From G963674505 sp964575975 (GTDB lineage Bacteria; Desulfobacterota; Desulfobacteria; Desulfobacterales; SKZT01), in NCBI GenBank assembly GCA_964575975.1, contig CAZNTU010000014.1, positions 1 to 49,542 of the forward strand: DNA of 49,542 nt, read 5' to 3'. Position numbers and translations under genes: made by a program. The notes beneath the pieces are model-generated. The model was not told the DNA's origin, made no database searches, and saw nothing but the letters and a program-made list of their open reading frames with translations. The stretch's first letter is position 1, and each line of letters starts with the position of its first letter. Below, piece by piece: positions 35,729 through 42,848 of the stretch.

Positions 35729-36517
35729 ATGGCAAGCGCGTTTCGGGAACTGAACCGTAAAAAACTCGTGAATACCCCTCCATCATTCGTCGAATCGTCG
35801 ATTCAGTACGAAGCGATCATGGGTTCGGCGGCGTACGGCGTTTCGAACAACCTGTCCGACATGGACATTTACGGATTCTGCATCCCGCCCAAGGAATACG
35901 TGTTTCCCCATCTTCGGGGAGAAATTCCGGGGTTCGGTTCCAAGGGTCCGGCGTTCGACCAGTTCCAGCAGCATCATGTCTTCGACGAAACGGCTTGCGG
36001 CGGGCGGGGAAGGACTTACGACATCTCCGTCTATTCCATCGTGAAGTTCTTCCAGCTCTGCATGGACAACAATCCGAACATGATCGACAGCCTGTTCGTC
36101 CCAAGAAGGTGCGTTCTATTTTCCACCCCGATCGGAGAAACAGTCCGCGAAAACCGCCGCCTTTTCCTTCACAAGGGGGCGTGGCACAAGTTCAAAGGGT
36201 ATGCTTTTTCCCAAGTACATAAAATGAAAACCAAAAAGCCCGAAGGAAAGAGGAAAGCCATTATAGAGGAATATTTCGCGTCGAAGGAACGCGAGCTGGA
36301 AGCCCTCTACACCGCGAGCACGCTTCGGAAAAAGCCGGACGAGAAGAGAATCAAGGAATTGCTGCTGAACTGCCTTGAACACCACTACGGCAGTCTCGAA
36401 GCGTGTATAGTCAGAGAGGACGAAGCGGTCGGGGCATTGAGGGAAATCGACGCCGTTCTCGACCGTGTCAGGGGAATCCTCGGGCGACATCCGGAAGAAA
36501 GGCGCGAAGAAGATTAA
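35729..36517 (+). CDS. RlaP-type predicted nucleotidyltransferase (DNA polymerase beta superfamily)
   Basis: A 262-residue nucleotidyltransferase-fold protein. The active-site signature is complete: Gly32-Ser33 in MGSAAYGVSNN and the metal-binding Asp44/Asp46 in LSDMDIYGF. The following region (FDQFQQHHVF, YDISVYSIVKFFQLCMDNNPNMIDSLFVP by pattern) is typical of the group called RlaP or YcgL-like, proposed from gene neighbourhoods to act in RNA repair. The substrate is unproven. The ATG at 35729 is preferred because homology begins just after; an in-frame ATG at 35663 would add 22 basic residues. The TudS gene follows after 16 bases. Confidence 0.78.
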   Translation: MASAFRELNRKKLVNTPPSFVESSIQYEAIMGSAAYGVSNNLSDMDIYGFCIPPKEYVFPHLRGEIPGFGSKGPAFDQFQQHHVFDETACGGRGRTYDISVYSIVKFFQLCMDNNPNMIDSLFVPRRCVLFSTPIGETVRENRRLFLHKGAWHKFKGYAFSQVHKMKTKKPEGKRKAIIEEYFASKERELEALYTASTLRKKPDEKRIKELLLNCLEHHYGSLEACIVREDEAVGALREIDAVLDRVRGILGRHPEERREED

Positions 36518-36533
36518 ACCGAAGGACAAAAAC

Positions 36534-37484
36534 ATGGAAGAAAAAATCAAACTGGGAGTCAGCGCCTGCCTTTTAGGGCAAAGGGTTCGCTACGACGGAG
36601 GTCACAAGCACGACCGATTCATCACCGACACCCTCGGACAGTACGTGGAGTTCTGCCCGGTCTGCCCCGAGGTGGAAACCGGCTTGCCCGTCCCCCGGGA
36701 AGCCATGCGCCTCGTGGGAGATCCGGAGAACCCGAGATTGACAACCATCCAAACAAAAGTGGACCTTACGGACAGGATGCAGGGCTGGGCCGCGAAAAGG
36801 GTCGTGGAGCTTGAAAAGGAAAAGCTCTGCGGCTTTATTTTCAAGAGCAAGTCCCCCAGCAGCGGAATGGAAAGAGTCAAGGTATATTCGGACCGGGGCA
36901 TGCCCGCCCAGACGGGAGTCGGGATTTTCGCGCGCGCGTTCATGAACCATTTCCCGTTGATTCCGGTCGAGGAGGAGGGCCGTCTTCACGACCCGAAACT
37001 GAGGGAGAACTTTATCGAATCGGTTTTCGTCATGAAAAGATGGCGCGAAACCATCGAGAACAACCGAAAAATAGGCGGGCTTGTCGATTTCCATACGCGT
37101 CACAAGCTTCTGATCATGTCGCACAGCCCCGGACATTACCGGGAAATGGGAAAACTGGTGGCGGAAGGAAAGAAAGTTTCCATCGACGAACTGTTTTCCC
37201 GCTACGAAAAGCTCCTTCTGGAAGCGCTTCGACTGAAAACCACGGCGAAGAAAAACATCGACGTGCTTCAGCACATTCTAGGCTACTTTAAAAAACGGCT
37301 TTCGGCGGACGAAAAGCAGGAAGTCCTGGAGATCGTAGAGGAATACCGCGAGGGAAACGTCCCGCTGATCGTCCCGATAACGCTGATGAACCATTTTGTC
37401 AGAAAATACCGGGAGCCCTATCTGGCCGATCAGGTCTATCTCAACCCGCACCCCTTGGATTTGAAGCTTCGAAACCACGTTTGA
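36534..37484 (+). CDS. TudS-like (DUF523) plus DUF1722 fusion protein
   Basis: A 316-residue fusion. Residues ~5-150 form a DUF523 domain, the family of the [4Fe-4S] thiouracil desulfurase TudS; Cys12 (VSACLLG), Cys41 and Cys44 (FCPVCPE) and Glu46 are present. The third expected cluster ligand, Cys in SPSCG, is Ser110 here (KSKSPSSGMERV), with codon AGC. Residues ~190-310 are DUF1722 (FHTRHKLLIMSHSPGHYREMGKL). The known family reaction removes sulfur from 2- or 4-thiouracil; whether a Ser variant keeps a cluster is unclear. Start at ATG 36534 after GAAGGA. Its stop codon overlaps the ATG of the EVE gene. Confidence 0.85.
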   Translation: MEEKIKLGVSACLLGQRVRYDGGHKHDRFITDTLGQYVEFCPVCPEVETGLPVPREAMRLVGDPENPRLTTIQTKVDLTDRMQGWAAKRVVELEKEKLCGFIFKSKSPSSGMERVKVYSDRGMPAQTGVGIFARAFMNHFPLIPVEEEGRLHDPKLRENFIESVFVMKRWRETIENNRKIGGLVDFHTRHKLLIMSHSPGHYREMGKLVAEGKKVSIDELFSRYEKLLLEALRLKTTAKKNIDVLQHILGYFKKRLSADEKQEVLEIVEEYREGNVPLIVPITLMNHFVRKYREPYLADQVYLNPHPLDLKLRNHV

Positions 37485-37969
37485 TGGCACGGGAAAGAGA
37501 GGAAAAATATTGGTTGATGAAATCCGAACCCGAAACATTCTCGATCGGCGATTTGATGAACAGCCCCGGCAAGACCGCGTCTTGGGACGGAGTCAGAAAC
37601 TACCAGGCTCGGAACTTCATGCGCGACGAAATGAAGAAGGGCGACATGGTCCTTTTCTACCACAGCGGCAAAAATCCGTCAGTCGCGGGGGTCGCGAAGG
37701 TCGTTAGGGACGGCTACCCGGACCATACGGCGTGGGATGGAAACGGCGGCCACGCGGACCCCCGAAGCACGCCCGAAAATCCGGTCTGGTACATGGTGGA
37801 TATCCAATTCGTGGAAAAATTCGAGATTCCGATTCCACTGAAAGAGTTGCGGAAGATCGAAGGGCTCGAGAACATGATGCTGTTGAAAAAGGGCATGCGC
37901 CTTTCCGTCCAGCCCGTGAGCCGAAAGGAATTCGAAACGATTCTGTCTTTGGTCGGGGCGCACGCCTAA
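37484..37969 (+). CDS. EVE domain protein (PUA-like, modified-base binding fold)
   Basis: A 161-residue protein that is almost entirely one EVE domain: KYWLMKSEPETFSI, WDGVRNYQARNFMR, KKGDMVLFYHSG, GVAKVVRDGYPD, VDIQFVEKF and the C-terminal LLKKGMRLSVQPVS. EVE domains are PUA/YTH-like pockets implicated in reading modified bases in DNA or RNA, and occur in restriction and RNA-modification contexts. The ATG at 37484 overlaps the preceding stop (TGATG), so translation is coupled. It is the last gene of the operon; a convergent transporter gene ends 16 bases later. Confidence 0.9.
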   Translation: MAREREEKYWLMKSEPETFSIGDLMNSPGKTASWDGVRNYQARNFMRDEMKKGDMVLFYHSGKNPSVAGVAKVVRDGYPDHTAWDGNGGHADPRSTPENPVWYMVDIQFVEKFEIPIPLKELRKIEGLENMMLLKKGMRLSVQPVSRKEFETILSLVGAHA

Positions 37970-37985
37970 AAGCTCGCCCATGCGG

Positions 37986-38915
37986 TCATTGATCGCAGAT
38001 AGCCGTCGCCCTGGCCCGCGCGGCTCGCAAATCCGGAAAGCTCGTGACTAAAACTGCGGCAAGCACAAGCATTCCCCCGGCTCCCTGCGTCGGATTGAGC
38101 GTCTCCCCCAGCAAAAACCAGGCTCCGGCGGCCGTGACCACCGGAATTCCGTTGATGAACACCGCCGCGCGCGCGGCGGGAATTTTGGTGAGAGCGTGAT
38201 TGTAGCACAAAAAGGCCGCGATGGTCGCGAAGACGGTCAAATACGCCAGCGCCGCCAAAGAACGGCCGGAAATCGCCGCCAATTGCAAATCCGGATATTC
38301 CCACAGAAACGCCGGCGCGAAAAACAACGACCCGTAAAACGTTTGCATGGTGGTGATGTCGAAGGAGGAATACGTCTTGCCCAAACTCCGGGCGCATACG
38401 ATGTATAGCGCCGCCGAGACAACGGCTCCGAACACGAGCAGATCCCCCAGCAGGGCCCCTTTCAAGTCCCAACCGAATTCGGGGTCGCCCGTCACGAGCA
38501 GCCAAATCCCCGCCAACGAAATGAAAATTCCGAATATGCTCGCGACTCTCGCCCTCTCCTTCAACAGCAGCGCCGCCAGCGCCAGCACCGCCAACGGAAC
38601 GGTGGCGATGATCAGGGACGCCTTGGGCGCCGACGTATACTGAAGTCCCTTGGTTTCGAAAACAAAATACAGGCAGGGTTCGAACAAAGCCGTCAAAAGG
38701 ATTGTCCAACGGTCCCTGGCCGAAAAACGGGGAAATCCCCTTTTGAAAACCAAAAGCCCGAAAAACGAAGCGCTGACGAAGAACCTGGCGAAAATCAGCG
38801 TGAAAGCGGGTATGGTCTCCAAGGCGATTTTCGTGGCCACAAAGGACAGCCCCCAAAAGATAATCGCCGCCATCAATGCCGCATACGTGGCGAATGCATC
38901 TTGCTTGTTCGACAT
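37986..38915 (-). CDS. EamA/DMT-family transporter
   Basis: A 309-residue integral membrane protein with about ten transmembrane helices in two EamA repeats (IIFWGLSFVATKIALE... in the first half; AALAYLTVFATIAAFLCYNHAL in the second). The drug/metabolite transporter superfamily exports amino acids or metabolites, and the substrate cannot be predicted. The ATG at 38915 begins the family-like part; a longer frame from 38984 adds a polar leader without support. It is convergent with the EVE gene, and about 170 bases downstream of the zinc-ribbon gene on the same strand. Confidence 0.85.
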   Translation of the reverse strand: MSNKQDAFATYAALMAAIIFWGLSFVATKIALETIPAFTLIFARFFVSASFFGLLVFKRGFPRFSARDRWTILLTALFEPCLYFVFETKGLQYTSAPKASLIIATVPLAVLALAALLLKERARVASIFGIFISLAGIWLLVTGDPEFGWDLKGALLGDLLVFGAVVSAALYIVCARSLGKTYSSFDITTMQTFYGSLFFAPAFLWEYPDLQLAAISGRSLAALAYLTVFATIAAFLCYNHALTKIPAARAAVFINGIPVVTAAGAWFLLGETLNPTQGAGGMLVLAAVLVTSFPDLRAARARATAICDQ

Positions 38916-39086
38916 TTGTGGAATTCGGATGAAAAAGTTCAAATTGCGCGGTTGTTTGGAAAGCGGGGCGATATGAAACCGCATTCGCCGGTTTCCATCG
39001 CCCTGGTCGGAACCGTCAAACTTCGGCTTGCTCAGTATCGACCGACAGGTAGAATCGATACCCTGCGGCGAAAGCCTAACAACCCC

Positions 39087-39764
39087 TTACTCTCCAGCAA
39101 CCTCGCGTCCGCAGTGCTTGCAAACCGTGGCCCTGCTTTTGATGATCTCGGCGCAAAAGGGGCATTCCCTCGTGAAAGTCCTCTCGTGGATCTTCTTCAC
39201 CGCCAATTCGGCTTTTTCCTGAAGAATGTCGTTGCCGAACTTGTAGCTGCGAATGGTTTCGACGGCATCCAGATTTCCGTAGTCGCCGACGATTTCGGCC
39301 GCCTTGACCCTTACGCGAGGAGGTTCGGTAGGATCCAGCAGCATCCGGACCACGCTCACCCAATCCTCTTCCGTTATGCAAGTGGCTAATATGTTGAACC
39401 CTTTCTTGGTGTTCTCTTTCAAGACTTCCTGCTGCGCCACTACTTCCTCGTCGATGATCTGGCCGGTTCCTCCCAGGGGACTGAAAACGGGCATGCATTC
39501 GTACTGCTCGGTGCCCGGATAACAAAGACAGCGATAGGAAGCCTTATGGGAATAGTTTTCCTCGAGATTCTGCCACCCCTCTATATATAGGGGACACTCG
39601 TCGTTGAAGCACAGGTAAAGGTATGGCGTACCCCATCCGAGACCGTCGCTGAAAGATATGGGAGGGACTTCCCAAAGGCTCATTTCGACTCCGCAGTGCG
39701 GACACTTGGGCTTGTCCTGGGCCATTATCTTTTCCAAAACTTGTTCCTTGGTTTCAAAAGTCAT
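39087..39764 (-). CDS. zinc-ribbon protein of unknown function
   Basis: A 225-residue soluble protein with Cys pairs at both ends: CPHCGVEM near residue 21 and CPFCAEIIKSRATVCKHCG (by pattern) at the C-terminus, each able to bind zinc. Between them lie a Cys-rich strand region (LCFNDECPLYIEGWQNLEENYSHK by pattern) and a helical HEAT-like part (VVRMLLDPTEPPRVRVKAAEIVGDYGNLDAVETI, by pattern). GGAGG stands before the ATG at 39764. The likely role is protein or nucleic-acid binding; not further assignable. Confidence 0.7.
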   Translation of the reverse strand: MTFETKEQVLEKIMAQDKPKCPHCGVEMSLWEVPPISFSDGLGWGTPYLYLCFNDECPLYIEGWQNLEENYSHKASYRCLCYPGTEQYECMPVFSPLGGTGQIIDEEVVAQQEVLKENTKKGFNILATCITEEDWVSVVRMLLDPTEPPRVRVKAAEIVGDYGNLDAVETIRSYKFGNDILQEKAELAVKKIHERTFTRECPFCAEIIKSRATVCKHCGREVAGE

Positions 39765-40273
39765 CTGTAAACCTCCAAAATATTATTTCTCGTTTTCTAT
39801 TTCCCTCGTTTCCGCACTCGCGATCCGGCGGAGCATGAAAAAAAGAAACGTTTGTCAAGCTGCACAGCCTACTGATCTGTCGAGCTTGTCGGCTCAAAAC
39901 GCACTCGACAAAACTAAGCCGGGTTTATGGGATGTCAACAAACGCGACAATCGATTTGTCCCTTTCCCTCGCTCGCCCCGTTCCCGATCTTTTTTGCCTT
40001 GACCTTCGACCTTCCTTTCAGTTAAGGATCGATCTTCGACATGTCCGGAAAAGGAAAACGCACGACGGCACAAACAGCCGAGAGGAAAATGGAAAACGCG
40101 TATTTCGCGAAGCCCCGGCAAACGGCGTCGAACTTCCCGCTTGCGAAACGCACATTGATCTTGAAAAAATTTCGCCGAACAGTAAAATACCCATTGAACC
40201 GTAAACGGAATTTTATTCGACCGCGAGAAAAAAGGCCTCGTCTGTCGCGCGAAAGAAAGGGATTGGGTCTATT
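39765..40273. other. divergent intergenic region
   Basis: 509 bases between the divergent zinc-ribbon and PAS-sigma-54 genes. I see a TGTCGAG/CTCGACA inverted pair (39878-39884 and 39904-39910), a pyrimidine-rich stretch around 39960-40020 and a Lys/Arg-rich open frame (40041-40277) that I do not accept as a gene. It is long enough for promoters in both directions; none is clear. Confidence 0.5.
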
Positions 40274-41599
40274 TTGAACATCGACAAAATTCTTTCCAGC
40301 AGGCAAAACCTGGTGCGGATTCTCGACAACCTCAAGGAGGGAATCATCGCCCACGACCTGTCGAGGAGGATTTTTTTCTTCAACAAGGAGGCCGAGAAAA
40401 TCACGGGGTACTCCCGCGAAGAGGTATTGGGAAAGGATTGCCACGAGGCCATGGGGGGCCCTTTCTGCGGCGAAAGATGCTCTTTTTGCGGCAAGAAACC
40501 CGATTCGACCGAAAAGACGGAATATTCCCAGAACATCTCCACCAAGGACGGCGGCGTCAGAAGCATTGACATGACCGTGACGAAGATGCTCGACGAAAAC
40601 GGTAACTTCTTCGGAGTCTTGGCGTCGTTCCGGGACGTGACCGAACTGATCGACCTTAAAATCCGGAGCGGCGAAAGCACCAGATTCTCCAACATAGTCG
40701 GCCACGACAAGAAAATGCAACAGCTCTTCGCCCAGATAAAGGACGTGGCCGCCTTCGACATCCCCGTCCATATTTTCGGAGAAACCGGCTCCGGAAAGGA
40801 GCTTGTCGCCGCCGCCATTCACAACGAAAGCCCCCGCTCCAACGGCCCGTTCGTCCCGATCAACTGCGGCGCGCTGCCCGAGGAACTCATCGAAACGGAG
40901 CTTTTCGGCCACGTGAAAGGTGCGTTTTCCGGCGCGATCCGCGACAAGAAAGGCCGCTTCGAGCTGGCCGACAAGGGGACCGTCTTCCTTGACGAAGTGG
41001 CCGAACTTTCCCTGCGAATGCAAGTCAAGCTTCTCCGGTTCCTACAGGAAAAGAAGTTCGAGAAGGTGGGCGGGGAAAAGACCATTTCCGTCGATGTCCG
41101 AATTATCAGCGCGACCAACAAAGACCTGAAAAAGGAAGTCAGGAAAGGCAAGCTCCGCGAAGATCTCTTCTTCAGACTCAACGTCATACCGATCATCCTT
41201 CCGCCCCTTCGCGAAAGAAGAAGCGACATTCCGCTTCTCATCGACCATTTTCTCCGCCAAGCCGCCGAGGCCACCGGCTCCAAGACCCTGAAGTTCCACA
41301 AGGAGGCAATCCCCTTCATGCTCAACTACCGGTGGCCGGGAAACGTCAGGGAACTGGAGAACGCGATCCAGTACGCCATGGTCAAATGCAACGGAGACTC
41401 GATCATGCCCGACGACCTTCCGCCGGAAATCAGGGAATGCAGACTCGCCTGCCCTCGCCCGGGTCCCGCCGACAAGACGGACATGGAATCGATCCAAAAG
41501 GCCCTCGAAAAGGCCGGCGGAAACAAGGCGAAAGCGGCGCGCCTGCTCGGCGTGGGGCGCGCGACTCTTTACCGAAAATTGAAGGAAAACGGAGGATGA
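40274..41599 (+). CDS. PAS-domain sigma-54-dependent activator with a Cys cluster
   Basis: A 441-residue activator without a receiver domain. Residues ~10-125 are a PAS sensor; inside it Cys56, Cys65, Cys69 and Cys72 (KDCHEAMGGPFCGERCSFC) form a metal- or redox-sensing cluster. The AAA+ domain has Walker A GETGSGKE, GAFSGA in place of GAFTGA, and FLDEVAEL. A Fis-type helix-turn-helix ends the protein (NKAKAARLLGVGRATLYRKL). Starts with TTG at 40274. Its last bases overlap an ATG and the GGAGG that serves the next gene (DsrE-like), so the operon suggests it responds to redox or sulfur state. The target promoter is unknown. Confidence 0.88.
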   Translation: MNIDKILSSRQNLVRILDNLKEGIIAHDLSRRIFFFNKEAEKITGYSREEVLGKDCHEAMGGPFCGERCSFCGKKPDSTEKTEYSQNISTKDGGVRSIDMTVTKMLDENGNFFGVLASFRDVTELIDLKIRSGESTRFSNIVGHDKKMQQLFAQIKDVAAFDIPVHIFGETGSGKELVAAAIHNESPRSNGPFVPINCGALPEELIETELFGHVKGAFSGAIRDKKGRFELADKGTVFLDEVAELSLRMQVKLLRFLQEKKFEKVGGEKTISVDVRIISATNKDLKKEVRKGKLREDLFFRLNVIPIILPPLRERRSDIPLLIDHFLRQAAEATGSKTLKFHKEAIPFMLNYRWPGNVRELENAIQYAMVKCNGDSIMPDDLPPEIRECRLACPRPGPADKTDMESIQKALEKAGGNKAKAARLLGVGRATLYRKLKENGG

Positions 41600-41601
41600 A
41601 A

Positions 41602-41949
41602 ATGAAAAAAGTCGCGATGTTCGTCTTCAACGGCGATCCCATGTGTTTTATCCACGTTCTTTTGAACGCTCTGGACATGGACAAGAGCGGGGACGAAGTC
41701 AAAATCGTGATAGAAGGCGCGTCCACGAAACTGGTCCCCGAATTGGCCAAGGAGGAAAACCCTCTCCATTCCCTTTGGGAGAAGACCAAGGAAAAGGGAC
41801 TCGTGGAGGGCGTCTGCCGCGCTTGCTCCAACAAGACGAAAACCCTCGACGCCGCCAGGATGCAAAACCTGAAAATCCTGGACGACATGTCGGGCCATCC
41901 CGGCATGGCGGGCTATCGCGAAAAGGGCTACGAAATCGTCACCTTCTGA
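41602..41949 (+). CDS. DsrE-like sulfur-relay family protein
   Basis: A 115-residue protein with the DsrE/F-like fold pattern: an N-terminal strand (KKVAMFVFNGD), a second (DEVKIVIEGAS), and a conserved Cys region VCRACS (two Cys near residues 74 and 77), then GYEIVTF. DsrE-like proteins carry persulfides or act in thiol transfer. Start at ATG 41602 because GGAGG ends 6 bases before it; the overlapping ATG at 41596 lies too close to that site. It is between the Cys-PAS activator and a HEAT protein. Confidence 0.75.
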   Translation: MKKVAMFVFNGDPMCFIHVLLNALDMDKSGDEVKIVIEGASTKLVPELAKEENPLHSLWEKTKEKGLVEGVCRACSNKTKTLDAARMQNLKILDDMSGHPGMAGYREKGYEIVTF

Positions 41950-41967
41950 AAAAAAACCGTACAAGCC

Positions 41968-42648
41968 ATGGAAAAAACGACAAAAAAACTGAAGAAGGAA
42001 GTGTTCGATCTTCTTTCCCGCGAGGATTTCAAGACGTCGCTCGGGAAAATCGAAAATTTCCCGTTGAAACAGACGGTCGGCCCGCTGTTTTCGTTCTTCT
42101 ACAACAAGGACGCCCTTGTCCGATGGCGGGCCGTGACGGCCATGGGGGCGGTCGTGGCGAAAATGGCCGAAACCGACGTCGAGTCGGCCAGAGTGGTGAT
42201 GCGAAGACTCATGTGGAATCTCAACGACGAATCGGGCGGCATCGGGTGGGGCTCCCCCGAGGCCATGGGGGAGATACTCGCCCGAAGTCCCCGGCTCGCG
42301 AACGAGTTCAGGAACATTCTCGTATCGTACATTCGCGAGGACGGAAACTACCTGGAGTACGAAATGCTTCAGCGAGGCGCGGTCTGGGGAGTCGGGAGGC
42401 TCGCCCGCGCGCGCCCCGAAATCATGGCGGACTGCCCTCCCCATCTCGCTCCCTACATGTTCTCCGACGACGCGAATCTCAGAGGCGTTGCCGCCTGGGC
42501 AGTCGGCCCCCTCGACATCGCCCCCGTGAAATCCCGTTTGCTGGAACTCCTCGAAGACCACTCGAATATCGAAATCTTTATCGACCAGGAACTTGTCCGA
42601 CGAAAAGTGAGCCGGCTGGCCGCCGAGAGCCTGAAAAGCGACCATTGA
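41968..42648 (+). CDS. HEAT-repeat protein, DVU0298-like
   Basis: A 226-residue all-helical protein with HEAT-type repeats, for example DALVRWRAVTAMGAVVAKMAE and DANLRGVAAWAVGPLDIAPVKSRLLELLEDHS (by pattern). It contains the conserved-looking segment ESGGIGWGSPEAMGEIL. I associate this with the family named after Desulfovibrio DVU0298; the name is recalled and not checked. A scaffold or partner-binding role is inferred. It follows the DsrE-like gene by 18 bases and is the last gene of this operon. Confidence 0.7.
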   Translation: MEKTTKKLKKEVFDLLSREDFKTSLGKIENFPLKQTVGPLFSFFYNKDALVRWRAVTAMGAVVAKMAETDVESARVVMRRLMWNLNDESGGIGWGSPEAMGEILARSPRLANEFRNILVSYIREDGNYLEYEMLQRGAVWGVGRLARARPEIMADCPPHLAPYMFSDDANLRGVAAWAVGPLDIAPVKSRLLELLEDHSNIEIFIDQELVRRKVSRLAAESLKSDH

Positions 42649-42689
42649 GCGGGATGCGAACGGCTATGAACCGTTGCTCGTTTGGCCGA

Positions 42690-42717
42690 CTCGTTCCCAC
42701 GCTCCGCAGGGAACGAG
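42690..42717. repeat. hairpin of the dispersed-repeat type after the HEAT gene
   Basis: CTCGTTCCC (42690-42698) and GGGAACGAG (42709-42717) pair perfectly around ACGCTCCGCA. The word GTTCCCACGCTCCGC...GGGAAC recurs as an intergenic repeat in many proteobacterial genomes, so this is probably a REP-like element; it could also terminate the operon. Confidence 0.6.
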
Positions 42718-42781
42718 CCCAACGAGTTTAACGCGTTCAAAACGAACCTGACAATCCCGAATTTGGAATCGGACCTTATTT

Positions 42782-42787
42782 TATAAT
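42782..42787 (+). promoter_or_regulatory. candidate -10 box for the Clp1-RNase Z gene
   Basis: A perfect TATAAT at 42782-42787 in an AT-rich stretch 62 bases before the start codon. I see no good -35 at proper spacing. Confidence 0.3.
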
Positions 42788-42848
42788 ACGTATCGGAATT
42801 ATATGGAGGTAAGGGGAAAAATACCCGCATATTTTCGAAAGCGAAAAA

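Noticed and set aside
40041..40277. A 78-codon Lys/Arg-rich frame before the PAS activator gene
   Set aside because: No family, no good ribosome-binding site, and composition that follows the local A-rich sequence; it ends inside the next gene start.
41591..41604. ATG 41596 as start of the DsrE-like gene
   Set aside because: It directly abuts the GGAGG at 41591-41595, so that site can serve only the ATG at 41602, which has proper spacing.
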